From Bradyrhizobium sp. cir1 (GTDB taxonomy: Bacteria > Pseudomonadota > Alphaproteobacteria > Rhizobiales > Xanthobacteraceae), in NCBI RefSeq assembly GCF_014198245.1, contig NZ_JACIHE010000006.1:186001-250000 (forward strand): DNA of 64,000 bases, given 5' to 3'. Position numbers and translations under genes: made by a program. Position 1 is the first letter of the stretch; every line of letters begins with the position of its first letter. This document shows, piece after piece, positions 23,921-32,721 of the stretch. The notes under the pieces were generated by a model. That model made no database searches, had not been told where the DNA came from, and saw nothing but the letters and a program-made list of their open reading frames with translations.

Positions 23921-24946
23921 CTACGCCTGATACTCCCGTGGCCGCTCCTCTTCGCCATGCTGCCGGAGGAGGTCGAGCAAGCGCCTGCGCATGATCATGC
24001 CAGGACGATCGGACGGCATATGCATCTCGATCTTGCGGCCCATATCGACGATGGCATTCGGATCCGTCGATTCCAGCATGTCGCGATCTTCGGCAATGAT
24101 CGCGGCGTCCCAATCGATCAGCTCCTGCGTCGAGCAGTCCGCCTCGCCGTCATTGCGGAACAGCAGCTGAACGACCTGGATCTGGCCGTCCGAGATCGGC
24201 GTCGCACAATTGAAGATGATGTGCCGGATGCCGGACGGATATTCCATGTCGAGACGCCGGCAGAACGGCATGAACCATTTGTTGCGCTGATGCCGCCGTG
24301 TCATCGGCTCTTTCGTCCCGGTGATCCTGTAGGCATTGGGCGGATTGCGAACCGTGATGATGGTCTCGGCATCGAAGCCAGCGTCGGTCTCGACGATCTC
24401 GTACTTCTCGGGCTTTGGTTGATTGAAGTCACCGAAGGTGCCCTTGTGAACAAAGGCAAAGTGGGCATTGTCGAACGAGTTTTCCATCAGCCGGAGCGCT
24501 GCCGTGTCCCATTTGTCGTAGAACTGATTGATGCGGCGATAGCCGGGCATCCCGTCCTCGGGAATTTCGGGGATGTCGGCCAAGGGCTCGTCGAGCGCAA
24601 CCCAGACATAGCCGTAGCGAGCCTTGGCGCGGAACGAGCGAGCTTTAGCGTCGGGGACCGGCTGCTCGAACGGAAACTGCGGAATCATCACTAGCCTGCC
24701 GTCGCGGTCATACTCCCAGCCGTGGTAACCGCAGACGATATTGCCGTTGTTGCACCATCCCTTCGACAGCTTCGCGGTGCGGTGACAGCACCGGTCTTCC
24801 AGCGCGGCGGGCTCGCCCTTGGCATCGAGGAACAGAACGATCGGCTCGCCGAGAAGCGTGAATGGCTTTGGTCCATCCTTGAGGTGGTCGACCGGCATCA
24901 GCGCGTACCAGAACCGGCGCAGCACGGGCTGTTTCGTGTTCAACAT
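23921..24946 (-). CDS. Rieske non-heme iron oxygenase, large subunit
   Basis: 341 residues. The Rieske cluster ligands are C53-x-H55 (DRCCHR) and C72-x2-H75 (VCGYHGW). The mononuclear iron site shows D159, H162 and H167 in ENSFDNAHFAFVH. The domain order is that of vanillate O-demethylase/phthalate-type oxygenases, which hydroxylate or demethylate rings and N- or O-methyl groups. GGAGG lies upstream of the ATG. It is the last gene of the leftward operon that starts with the binding-protein gene at 28977 and lies 16 bases after the amidohydrolase. No reductase gene is adjacent, so electrons must come from elsewhere. Confidence 0.88.
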   Translation of the reverse strand: MLNTKQPVLRRFWYALMPVDHLKDGPKPFTLLGEPIVLFLDAKGEPAALEDRCCHRTAKLSKGWCNNGNIVCGYHGWEYDRDGRLVMIPQFPFEQPVPDAKARSFRAKARYGYVWVALDEPLADIPEIPEDGMPGYRRINQFYDKWDTAALRLMENSFDNAHFAFVHKGTFGDFNQPKPEKYEIVETDAGFDAETIITVRNPPNAYRITGTKEPMTRRHQRNKWFMPFCRRLDMEYPSGIRHIIFNCATPISDGQIQVVQLLFRNDGEADCSTQELIDWDAAIIAEDRDMLESTDPNAIVDMGRKIEMHMPSDRPGMIMRRRLLDLLRQHGEEERPREYQA

Positions 24947-24962
24947 GGCAATCCTCCACGAA

Positions 24963-26324
24963 CTACGCGGCCAGGCGCGTCACCACACGCGCGGCGTCCG
25001 ATTTGAGCTTTTGCAGGTCGAGGCCGGGAATGGCGCCGTCTGCGACGACGATGCGGCCGCCAATCAGGAGATAACGAAGTTTCGCCGAGCCGCCGCAGGT
25101 GACCGGCGCGATCAGAGGATCGTGCATGCCGAAATGCCTGACATCATCGAGCTTGAAGATGGCAATGTCGGCCTGCTGCCCCGGCGCCAGCGTACCGACG
25201 TGAGGCATGCCGAGCACGCGCGCGCCGCCGGCTGTCGCCCAATGCACGACATCCTCGGCCGTCACCGCGCCCGCCCCTTTTATGGCGCGATGAGTGTGCC
25301 AGGCGCTGTGCATTTCGCAGAGCATGTCGGCCGCCTCGTTGGAGGCTGCCCCGTCGACGCCGAGAGAGACCGCGCCGCCGAGGCGCGCCATTGCATCGGC
25401 GGGAGCGACGCCGGAGCCGAGGCGGCAGTTGGATTGCGGGCAATGCGCCATGCCGGTGCCGGTGCTCGCGAGAATGCGCACCTCCTCGTCGTCGAGATGC
25501 ACGAGGTGCGCGAACCAGACATCCTCGCCAAGCCAGCCATGATCTGCCAGCCAATGCACCGGCCGCTTACCGTGCACCGACAGGCAGAAATCGACATAGT
25601 CCGCGGTTTCGGACAAATGGCTATGCAGCCGCACCCCCATGCGACGCGACGCGGCAATGACCTCGCGCAGTTCGCCGGGATCGAGCGACCAGGTCGGCGT
25701 GGTCGGCGCCAGCGCAACGCGCGACAGACCACTCGGAGACGCATCGTGGAAGCGCTGCGCGCAGGCCTCCACCGACAGCAACATGCGGTCGAGCGTCTCG
25801 ACCGGCATGGCCGCAAACCTGTCGGTATCGACGTGGCGCGCCGTGGTGCCGCCGCCACGGCAAAACACCAGGCGGATGCCGAGGCTGCGTGCCACCTCGA
25901 AGATCACCTGCGCCGGGTCGAAGCCGAACGTGTCGCTGAAGAGATAATGATGGTCGGCGACCGTGGTCGTACCCGAAAGCAGCAGCTCGGCGAGCCCGAT
26001 CCGGGCCGCGACGGCAAGCGCCTCCTCGTCGAATTTCGACCAGAACCTGTAAGGCACGGCGCGCAACCAGCCGGCCAGCGGCAGGTCGATGCCGGACCGT
26101 ACGCCCTTCAGCACGCTCTGGAACAGGTGGTGATGGGTCGAGACCAGGCCGGGATAGATCACCCCGCCGGCAGCATCGAGACGTTGCTCGCCCGGCTGCA
26201 GCTGCAGTGCACCGATCTCGACGATGACGCCGTCACGGATGCGGATCTGGCCGGCGGCACGCATGGCAGCGCCCGACAGCCCGGTGAAGATACCCGCTGC
26301 ATTGTCGATCAGCATGGCGGTCAT
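24963..26324 (-). CDS. Amidohydrolase of the TrzA/AtzB/deaminase group
   Basis: 453 residues. Metal ligands are visible as HxH (H64, H66 in VSTHHHLF), a His in LHSHLSE, and an Asp in SLGVDGAASNE. The typical GGxVxxPGLV and C-terminal ADIAIFKLDD sequences bracket the barrel. The family removes amino groups from, or hydrolyses, N-heterocycles such as triazines, guanine, 8-oxoguanine or isoxanthopterin; the substrate here is not determined. The ATG at 26324 overlaps the permease stop (ATGA), so transporter and enzyme are coupled, suggesting that the imported compound is its substrate. Confidence 0.88.
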   Translation of the reverse strand: MTAMLIDNAAGIFTGLSGAAMRAAGQIRIRDGVIVEIGALQLQPGEQRLDAAGGVIYPGLVSTHHHLFQSVLKGVRSGIDLPLAGWLRAVPYRFWSKFDEEALAVAARIGLAELLLSGTTTVADHHYLFSDTFGFDPAQVIFEVARSLGIRLVFCRGGGTTARHVDTDRFAAMPVETLDRMLLSVEACAQRFHDASPSGLSRVALAPTTPTWSLDPGELREVIAASRRMGVRLHSHLSETADYVDFCLSVHGKRPVHWLADHGWLGEDVWFAHLVHLDDEEVRILASTGTGMAHCPQSNCRLGSGVAPADAMARLGGAVSLGVDGAASNEAADMLCEMHSAWHTHRAIKGAGAVTAEDVVHWATAGGARVLGMPHVGTLAPGQQADIAIFKLDDVRHFGMHDPLIAPVTCGGSAKLRYLLIGGRIVVADGAIPGLDLQKLKSDAARVVTRLAA

Positions 26325-27121
26325 GTTTCGGCTCTGGTCTCGCTGTCGTGCCAATCCGACAGGACCCACTGCGACAGCGCGACCATGGCTGCGAACAAGA
26401 GGACCCCGGTCAAGGTGATCAGAAACAGCGCCGCGAACATGCGAGGAATGTCCAGCGTAAATCCCGCATCGAGAATTTCATAGGCAAGCCCCGACGAGCG
26501 ACCGCCGGTGCCTGCCACGAACTCCGCGACGACCGCGCCGATCAAGGCCAGGCCGCTCGAGATCCGCAAGCCGCCGAAGAAATATGGCAGCGCTCCGGGA
26601 ATGCGCAGCTTCACCAGCGTCTTGAAGCGGCTGGCACGATTCATCCGGAAGAAGTTCGCAAGTCCCGGGTCGACACTGCGCAGGCCCAGCGTCGTGTTGG
26701 AGATGATGGGGAATAGCGCCACAAGGGTCGCGCAGATGGTCAGCGACAGCTGCGTGTTCTTCACCAGGATGATGATCAGAGGGGCAATCGCGACGACCGG
26801 CGTCACCTGGAGGAGCACCGCATAGGGAAACAGGCTGACCTCGATCGCCCGGCTCTGCACGAACATGAAGGCGATCAGTGTGCCCAGAACGACGGCTGCG
26901 ACGAAGGCCTGCAGGGTAACGCGCAAGGTCACGAGCAGTGCGCGCAGGAGCGACGGCCCATTATGCAGGAGGCTTGCGAAGATGTCCGTCGGCTTTGGAA
27001 ACAGGTAGACGGGAACGGACGCCAGCCGAAAGCCGATCTCCCATATCGCGAACAGGACGATGCCGACCGCAACCGGGGCGGCGATCCGCACGAAGGCCTC
27101 GGATTCGAATAACGGCTTCAT
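26321..27121 (-). CDS. ABC transporter permease (ThiX/SsuC-like)
   Basis: 266 residues with six predicted membrane helices; the coupling-loop region reads LRIPGALPYFFGGLRISSG. The ATG at 27121 overlaps the ATPase stop as ATGA. A longer in-frame version lies over the ATPase gene and was rejected. It pairs with the ATPase at 27118 and the ThiY-like binding protein at 27982. Confidence 0.9.
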   Translation of the reverse strand: MKPLFESEAFVRIAAPVAVGIVLFAIWEIGFRLASVPVYLFPKPTDIFASLLHNGPSLLRALLVTLRVTLQAFVAAVVLGTLIAFMFVQSRAIEVSLFPYAVLLQVTPVVAIAPLIIILVKNTQLSLTICATLVALFPIISNTTLGLRSVDPGLANFFRMNRASRFKTLVKLRIPGALPYFFGGLRISSGLALIGAVVAEFVAGTGGRSSGLAYEILDAGFTLDIPRMFAALFLITLTGVLLFAAMVALSQWVLSDWHDSETRAET

Positions 27122-27972
27122 GATCCGCCTCCGCCGGCTGATTGCAGCGAGGCTTCGGCGAGCCAGGTCGACAATTCTCGGCAATAGGCCGCAAATTTCG
27201 GACTGTCGCGGAACCCCTGGTCGCGCGGCTGCGGCTGGTCGATGGTCATGATGCGAAAGATGCGACCGGGGTTCGCGGCCATGACGATGATCCGGGTCGA
27301 GAGGAACACGGCCTCGTAGATCGAATGCGTCACGAACACCGTCGTCAGCTTGCGCTCCCACGACAGGTTGACGAGGTCGTCATCCAGCTTGTTGCGTGTG
27401 AATTCGTCGAGGGCGCCGAACGGCTCGTCCATCAGCAGAAGATTGGGATTGGTGACCAAGGCGCGCGCGATGGAGACGCGCATCTTCATGCCACCGGACA
27501 GCTGCCGCGGGAAGTGCCGGTTGAACCTGGAGAGGCCGACGCGCGCAATGGCGTCGGCGACCTTCGGATCCGCCGTGGCTCGGGGCATGTTGCCGAACTC
27601 CAGCGGCAAGCGGACATTGGCCTCGACCCGGGCCCACGGCATCAAGGTCGGCTCCTGGAATACGAAGGCAAGGCGCCGCCCCTCCTGTCCCACTTGCGCG
27701 AAATCACCGCGCCACCACAGCAATCGGCCGTCGGATGGCTCGATGAGGTTGGCGATCAGCTTGAGCAGCGTGCTCTTGCCGCAGCCGGACGGACCGATCA
27801 GGGTCAGGAACTCGCCGTCGGCGATCGACAGATCGATCGGCGCCAATCCGCGTGCGCCGTTGGTAAACACCTTCTCGGCGGACAGGACCTCGACCGCCGG
27901 CGGTCCATCGCAAACCATCGTCACTTGCTTCGCCGTTTCATCGAGCGGTTCAGCGGGCAACAGCACCCTCAT
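27118..27972 (-). CDS. ABC transporter ATP-binding protein (ThiZ/SsuB-like)
   Basis: 284 residues with Walker A GPSGCGKST, FVFQEPTLMPWA after the Q-loop, signature LSGGMKMR, Walker B LLLMDEPFGALDEF and VFVTHSIYEA (His switch). It lies 9 bases after the binding-protein gene with TGAGGAG upstream. It powers uptake of the unknown substrate of this operon. Confidence 0.92.
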   Translation of the reverse strand: MRVLLPAEPLDETAKQVTMVCDGPPAVEVLSAEKVFTNGARGLAPIDLSIADGEFLTLIGPSGCGKSTLLKLIANLIEPSDGRLLWWRGDFAQVGQEGRRLAFVFQEPTLMPWARVEANVRLPLEFGNMPRATADPKVADAIARVGLSRFNRHFPRQLSGGMKMRVSIARALVTNPNLLLMDEPFGALDEFTRNKLDDDLVNLSWERKLTTVFVTHSIYEAVFLSTRIIVMAANPGRIFRIMTIDQPQPRDQGFRDSPKFAAYCRELSTWLAEASLQSAGGGGS

Positions 27973-27981
27973 GTCGGCTCC

Positions 27982-28977
27982 TCAGTTGACGCCGATCTTC
28001 AAATTCTTGACGAAGCGGTCGTCGAACGCCTTGTGCCAGTCGACCGTTGGGCTGAGCAGGCCGTTCGTGACCAGGAAGTCATAGGTCTTCTCGTAGCGCT
28101 CGGCCGTGATGATCCCGACGCCGAGCGTTGCCGCATCGCCACTGTCGATGGCCTTCATCGCCCTCAGTCTCTCGATCGCGAAAGCGAGCTGCCCGTCCGT
28201 CATCTTGGCGTTGGCTGCCTTGATCAAGGCATTTGCCGGCTCCGGGTTCTTCACATAGTCGCGCCATCCTTCGAGCGAGGCCTTGACGAAGCGCGATACG
28301 AGGTCGGGCTTGTCCGCTATCATCTTCTCGGTCGTGACGATGGTCGAGCCATAGGGCGGGTAGCCGCCGTCGGCGAGCGGGAAGAACTTGACCTTCACGT
28401 TCTGCTGCTCAGCCTGATACGGCTCCGACGACGGATAGGCCTGCTGCGCCACCGTGTTGTCGGCAAAGAAGGGCTGCAGGTTGAAGGTGTAGGGACGGAT
28501 CTGGTCGTCGGTGAAGCCGTATTTGGCGCGCAACCAGGGCCAGAATGTCGTGCGCGACGATCCCGCGATCAGGATCGGCCGGCCCTTGAGCGCAGCGAGA
28601 TCCGCCACATCGTCGTGAGTCATGATCCCCTGGAGATCGAACTGAAACGACGAAGCGATCGTCAACAGCGGCAGGTTCTGCTCACGGCCCTTGAGGACCT
28701 GGATATCATAACCCATCATGAAATCGGCATCGCCAGCCAGCAGGAGCTGCGAGCCATTCACCTGCGGGCCGCCCATCTTGATGGTGACGTCGAGGCCGGC
28801 CTTGTCATAGAGCCCGGTGGCCTTGGCCTGGTAGAAGCCGCCGTGCTCGGCCTGCGCGAACCAGTTGGTCAGGAGCGTCACCTTGTCGGCAGCCAGCGCC
28901 GGCGGGAGGGAAGCGACCGATGCTGCGCACGCCAACAGACCGGCAGCGATCATTCGGGACAGATTTGTCAAAGCCAT
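27982..28977 (-). CDS. ABC substrate-binding protein (ThiY/NMT1-like)
   Basis: 331 residues: a signal peptide (MALTNLSRMIAAGLLACAAS, cleavage near ALA), then NWFAQAEHGGFYQAKATGLY and GLDVTIKMGGPQVN, a pattern close to pyrimidine-precursor (ThiY) binding proteins, then LKGRPILIAGSSRTTF. AGAAGGG precedes the ATG at 28977. The resemblance suggests a planar N-heterocyclic ligand, in keeping with the amidohydrolase and Rieske oxygenase genes in the same operon; this is inference. A LysR-type palindrome lies about 120 bases upstream (29097-29113). Confidence 0.87.
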   Translation of the reverse strand: MALTNLSRMIAAGLLACAASVASLPPALAADKVTLLTNWFAQAEHGGFYQAKATGLYDKAGLDVTIKMGGPQVNGSQLLLAGDADFMMGYDIQVLKGREQNLPLLTIASSFQFDLQGIMTHDDVADLAALKGRPILIAGSSRTTFWPWLRAKYGFTDDQIRPYTFNLQPFFADNTVAQQAYPSSEPYQAEQQNVKVKFFPLADGGYPPYGSTIVTTEKMIADKPDLVSRFVKASLEGWRDYVKNPEPANALIKAANAKMTDGQLAFAIERLRAMKAIDSGDAATLGVGIITAERYEKTYDFLVTNGLLSPTVDWHKAFDDRFVKNLKIGVN

Positions 28978-29096
28978 GCTGGTTGCCCTTCTGCAGCTCG
29001 TCGCGATCAGCCGGCGAGCACTGCGCTGCGAGACTTTCCGAGCGTGACGATGCATGGGCAGGCTGTCACCTCAAAGCATTTAGATTCGAGCAATCC

Positions 29097-29113
29097 GTTG
29101 CCTTTCCGGCAAC
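29097..29113. promoter_or_regulatory. Candidate LysR operator, site 1
   Basis: GTTGCC-TTTCC-GGCAAC, a 17-bp palindrome about 120 bases upstream of the ThiY-like gene. Inside it is the T-N11-A arrangement of LysR sites. CTCAAAGCATTTAGATTCGA precedes it (29070-29089) and matches the flank of site 2. Confidence 0.65.
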
Positions 29114-29338
29114 GCCGCTTTGCTGTGCAAGCGGGTTGGTATGACGCAGATGGAACAGGCGTCACGAACGCATTCGCCTTGCAGGCCCCGCCCGATAAGC
29201 CAACCGAACAAGGGCTTGGCAGAAGAGGAACGAAGGTTCCGCGTGCGCTGACGCCCCGCAGCCATGCCGTTTTCGTGGGCGATCCGTCACGGAAAATTGG
29301 GCATTCGGCTAGCTGCAAGCATGATTCACTCTGGGGCC

Positions 29339-29356
29339 GGTGACCACGTGATCACC
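29339..29356. promoter_or_regulatory. Near-perfect 18-bp palindrome of unknown role
   Basis: GGTGACCACGTGATCACC differs from its reverse complement at only one base pair and has CACGTG at its centre. It lies 36 bases beyond the quinone reductase stop codon. Confidence 0.4.
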
Positions 29357-29392
29357 GCCCGCAAGAACCGTTTCTTCCGTATCACGGCGCGG

Positions 29393-29977
29393 CTAGAACC
29401 GGGCCATCTCTCGCCGCAGCTTTGCAAGAAAGCGGTTGCGCTTGTTCGCGGTGGCGACATTCATGTGATAGAGCGCGTGATAGCTCACGCGCGCCTTTCC
29501 GCCGGTGAACCACGGCAGATAGCGCTTGATGATCTTGCGCGGCGGATCAGCCATGCCGATTGCCTGCCAACGCGGCCGACCGTAGGTCGCGATACCCACG
29601 ATGCGTTCGATGTGTTGCAACATCGGCTTCGCATGGGCGGGATCGGACAGGTCGAGCGCGATGCCCGGACCGAACATGCGATCAAACCAGCCCTTGAGTA
29701 TCGCAGGCGGCCCGAATGACCAGGTGGGAAACTGTACGATGAGCGCGTTCGCCGCCGTCAGGCGCGCGGCGTAAGCCTCGTTGTTGCGCCGGTTCAGTAC
29801 GGGATCGTGGTAGTCGCGGCGGAGTTCGGCATTCAGGATGGGATCAAACCCCTCGGCGTAGAGATCGAGCAGATCGATTGTGTGGCCGGCCTGGGCAAGG
29901 CCGGCAAGCGCTTCGCTGCGAATGGCCGCGTGAAAGCTGTCGGCGAGTGGATGGCAATACACGTAGAGCACGTGCAT
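29393..29977 (-). CDS. NAD(P)H:quinone oxidoreductase, flavodoxin-fold family
   Basis: 194 residues with the MdaB/KefF/NQO plan: MHVLYVYCHPLADSFHAAI at the N-terminus (flavin phosphate loop), then IVQFPTWSFGPPAILKGWFD with the usual P-x-W and ILKGW(F/I)D elements, then GIATYGRP. It binds FMN or FAD and reduces quinones or similar electron acceptors with NAD(P)H in the cytosol. The start at 29977 lies 3 bases after the stop of the FAD-linked oxidase. It is the last gene of the leftward cupin-isochorismatase-oxidase operon. Confidence 0.88.
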   Translation of the reverse strand: MHVLYVYCHPLADSFHAAIRSEALAGLAQAGHTIDLLDLYAEGFDPILNAELRRDYHDPVLNRRNNEAYAARLTAANALIVQFPTWSFGPPAILKGWFDRMFGPGIALDLSDPAHAKPMLQHIERIVGIATYGRPRWQAIGMADPPRKIIKRYLPWFTGGKARVSYHALYHMNVATANKRNRFLAKLRREMARF

Positions 29978-29980
29978 CGC

Positions 29981-31339
29981 TCATCGCCTTGTGCTGACAA
30001 AGCTCCGCATCTTACCGGGATTGAGCAGGCCATGCGGATCGGCTTCATGCTTGAAGCCGAGCTGATCGGCATCGGCGCGCTTGTACCGGCTGCCATCCTC
30101 GACGGTGAAGACATGCGGGTTGGCAATGAAGACACCGCGCTCTTCATGTAGCCGCATGATCTCGTTCAGCCGATCTGCATTGGTGTAGCGGATCACCGGC
30201 AGGCTGCTGCAGGTGACGCGGCCGCCGAAGCGGATGAATTCGAGGTGCTGCAGCACCTCGTCCGGAAACAGCTGCCGCATCTCGGCAACCTTCTCCAGGA
30301 AGCGATCATGCGGATAGAGACACTGCAGGTACGTTACCGAACGATCGCTCTTCAGCACCTGGAGCGTGGTGTGGTTCCAGCAATATTCGTAGAGCGGGAC
30401 CCGGCTGGGGCTCTCGTCCGTCGGTGTTTCGAGCGTGATCGTGCCGCGACCGCCGAGCAGCGACTTGAAGCTGTCGAGCGAGGGCTCGGCGATCATTGCC
30501 ATGAGCACGCTCTTTCCGTCGGGACAGGACGGCTTCAGCGCCCCGAAATAGGACGGCAGCGGCCAGGTGATCGGCGAGAGGACCTTCTTCACGATGCCGT
30601 CGGCCAGGGCAGCCTCATAGCCGAACGTTGCGACCTCGATGAAATCGTCGAAGGCCACCACGACGTCGATCCATTTCCATGCGGGCGCGAGCGGCATTTC
30701 GAGCGCCATAATGATCCCGGTCGTGCCATAGGCGCGGTTGACCTTCTGCGCCGCATCGCCGCGCAATTCGATGATGCGCGGCTCCTCCTCGACCGTGACG
30801 ACGCGCGCGGCCAGAATGTTCCCGGGATCCCGCAGGCCGCCATAGGTAATAGAGCCGATACCACCCGATCCGCCTGCGACGAAGCCGCCGATCGTCGCCA
30901 TGCGCTTCGTCGATGGATGCATCCGCAGCTCCCACCCCCGTGCCTGCGCGGCCGCATCGATCGTGTGCATCTTGGCGCCGGCGCCGACGCGCATCGCGCC
31001 CGGCCTGATCCACTCGATGCTTTCGAGCCCGGAGATATCCAGCAGCACCCCGCCCTCGAGCGGCACGGCCTGTCCGTAATTGCCGGTGCCGCCGCCACGC
31101 ACGGTGATCGGCATCCGATGGCGCGCGCAGACGGATGCGATTCGGAGAACGTCCTGCTCGTCGCGCGGCAATACAATCAGGTCGGCCGATTTGCCGTCGA
31201 GCTGTGCATTGAGGATGGGGCTATACCAGAAGAAGTCGCGCGAGCGCCGGCGCACGACCTTCTGCTCGGTCACCACCGGAATGTCGCCGAGATCGGCGAC
31301 CAGCCGGTCCAGCGCATCAGATGCGAGATCAGTCACCAT
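29981..31339 (-). CDS. FAD-linked oxidase (GlcD/vanillyl-alcohol oxidase fold)
   Basis: 452 residues. The FAD-binding domain of the PCMH type is clear: residues about 55-230 include PRDEQDVLRIASVCARHRMP, then RGGGTGNYGQAVPLEGGVLLD and GGFVAGGSGGIGS. The C-terminal part ends with the typical DPHGLLNPGKM. Such enzymes oxidise hydroxy acids, alcohols or related groups. The ATG at 31339 overlaps the end of the isochorismatase-like gene by 11 bases; an in-frame extension upstream lies over that gene and was rejected. The co-transcribed quinone reductase may recycle electrons. Confidence 0.87.
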   Translation of the reverse strand: MVTDLASDALDRLVADLGDIPVVTEQKVVRRRSRDFFWYSPILNAQLDGKSADLIVLPRDEQDVLRIASVCARHRMPITVRGGGTGNYGQAVPLEGGVLLDISGLESIEWIRPGAMRVGAGAKMHTIDAAAQARGWELRMHPSTKRMATIGGFVAGGSGGIGSITYGGLRDPGNILAARVVTVEEEPRIIELRGDAAQKVNRAYGTTGIIMALEMPLAPAWKWIDVVVAFDDFIEVATFGYEAALADGIVKKVLSPITWPLPSYFGALKPSCPDGKSVLMAMIAEPSLDSFKSLLGGRGTITLETPTDESPSRVPLYEYCWNHTTLQVLKSDRSVTYLQCLYPHDRFLEKVAEMRQLFPDEVLQHLEFIRFGGRVTCSSLPVIRYTNADRLNEIMRLHEERGVFIANPHVFTVEDGSRYKRADADQLGFKHEADPHGLLNPGKMRSFVSTRR

Positions 31340-32156
31340 TGGCCCCCTTCGATGCACGATGCACGAGCTCCGCCGCGATCGCTTCGGACGCAACGACGAA
31401 ACCGAAGCACTGGTTGACGTTGTAGATGGTCGCGGCCATGCAGTAGTCGGGTGACGTGGTGGCCGTGCAGTCCTCGAGGAGCAGGCAGTCGTAGCCGCGA
31501 AAGTTCGCGTCCTGCAGCGTGCAGAGCACGCATTGATCGGCATTGACCCCCGTGAACATCAACGTGTTCACACCGAGATTGCGAAGAATGCTGTCGAGCT
31601 CGGTATCCTGAAAGCCCGACATACGGTACTTGGCGACGTGGATGTCCGTTGGCTCGGTCGAAAGCTCATCGACGATGGCCGCCGACCAACTGCCCCGCTC
31701 CAGCACTTTCGCGCCCGAGCCCGGCAGCGCATCACCGAGGCCGATACCGGCGCCGCTCGGATTGTACACATGCAGCAGCGACGGGCTAAGATTGAGCCGG
31801 TCGGGCCGGTTGCCCCAATTGAGCCAGATGATCGGCACATCGCAGCTGCGTAGCAGCGGCAGCAATCGCCGCAACGGCGCGATCGGGCGCCGCACCGGTG
31901 CGACGTCCACGCCGATATGCGCCAGCCAACCGCTGGGATGGCAGAAGTCGTTCTGCATATCGACGATGACGAGCGCGGTGCGCGCGAGGTCGAGCGTGAC
32001 GAGCTTGCCCTGGGCCTGGACCGTCGCCGGTCGCGGCAGGACCGGCTGGCGCACCAGATTGGCCCGCCCCTCGGCGACCATCCAGCGATTCGCGCGGCTT
32101 GCGCCTAGCGGCAACAGGCCTTCGTTCACAGCAGGATCAGACGATGCGACGCCCAT
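31329..32156 (-). CDS. Isochorismatase-family cysteine hydrolase
   Basis: 275 residues. The catalytic triad of the family is present: D66 (VIVDMQNDF), K176 (HVAKYRMSG) and C209 (GVNADQCV). Members that lie in nitrogen-compound pathways cleave amide or ureido bonds, for example biuret hydrolase or RutB. The 50-residue N-terminal extension is longer than usual. It lies 3 bases after the cupin gene. Given its neighbours, an amidase step on a ring-opened product is likely; the substrate is not determined. Confidence 0.88.
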   Translation of the reverse strand: MGVASSDPAVNEGLLPLGASRANRWMVAEGRANLVRQPVLPRPATVQAQGKLVTLDLARTALVIVDMQNDFCHPSGWLAHIGVDVAPVRRPIAPLRRLLPLLRSCDVPIIWLNWGNRPDRLNLSPSLLHVYNPSGAGIGLGDALPGSGAKVLERGSWSAAIVDELSTEPTDIHVAKYRMSGFQDTELDSILRNLGVNTLMFTGVNADQCVLCTLQDANFRGYDCLLLEDCTATTSPDYCMAATIYNVNQCFGFVVASEAIAAELVHRASKGANGD

Positions 32157-32159
32157 CGA

Positions 32160-32579
32160 TCAGAGCCCCTGCAGGACGCGCATGTCCTCGGCGTCGAGTG
32201 CGACCCGCTCGCCGCTGCGGATCAGCTCGGAAAAGCCTTCGTTGGGCGTCATCACGGTGAGCGTGTAGAGCTTGCCCGGCCCCGTGTTCTCGATGACGTG
32301 CTCGGAGCCCGGGTGCAGCAGAAGTGAGTCGCCCTTCTTGATCGGCAGGGTGTTGCCGTCGCAGCGCGCGACACCGACGCCGTGCAGCACGTGAAAGAAT
32401 TCATGCGCCGCGGCGTGCTCGTTCGGTGGCGTCGCCCCGCCCGGCTGGAAGATTTCGATGACGAAGATGTTGCCGATCCGATCCGTCACCTGATCGAACA
32501 GGACGGCGAAATAGTTGGTGTCCTTCGGCGCGATGCGGAAGACTTTCGCACGCGTGAGATCGGCGACGCTGAACGACAT
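32160..32579 (-). CDS. Small cupin-domain protein
   Basis: 139 residues with a single cupin barrel: PNEHAAAHEFFHVLHGVG carries the His/Glu ligands of motif 1, and DSLLLHPGSEHVIENTG holds the motif 2 His. GAGGAAATG lies upstream of the ATG. It is first in the leftward four-gene operon divergent from the LysR gene. It may be an isomerase, dioxygenase or small-molecule sensor; sequence alone does not decide. Confidence 0.85.
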   Translation of the reverse strand: MSFSVADLTRAKVFRIAPKDTNYFAVLFDQVTDRIGNIFVIEIFQPGGATPPNEHAAAHEFFHVLHGVGVARCDGNTLPIKKGDSLLLHPGSEHVIENTGPGKLYTLTVMTPNEGFSELIRSGERVALDAEDMRVLQGL

Positions 32580-32666
32580 GGATCATTTCCTCGGACAGTG
32601 CACTCTCGTCATGACGGATGTCGCATGACAACGCATCATCTCAAAGCGCTTTAATTCGACAGACCT

Positions 32667-32683
32667 GTTGCCTTTTCGGCAAC
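32667..32683. promoter_or_regulatory. Candidate LysR operator, site 2
   Basis: GTTGCC-TTTTC-GGCAAC in the divergent region between the cupin and LysR genes, 39 bases before the LysR ATG. It is preceded by CTCAAAGCGCTTTAATTCGA, which holds an AAAGCGCTTT palindrome. This position is typical of LysR autoregulation. Confidence 0.7.
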
Positions 32684-32721
32684 GAGCCACCATCCTGCGG
32701 AAATTGATCGGGGCCCGAACC

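Larger units (their letters stand above)
28978..29392. other. Promoter region of the ThiY-like operon
   Basis: 415 bases between the binding-protein start and the 3' end of the quinone reductase gene. It contains the LysR-type palindrome (29097-29113), its flanking CTCAAAGC...ATTCGA box (29070-29090) and an 18-bp near-palindrome (29339-29356). No gene was seen. Confidence 0.7.

Noticed and set aside
27142..29343. A 733-codon + strand frame opposite the ThiY-like operon
   Set aside because: Antisense shadow of the ATPase and binding-protein genes, with no recognisable domain.
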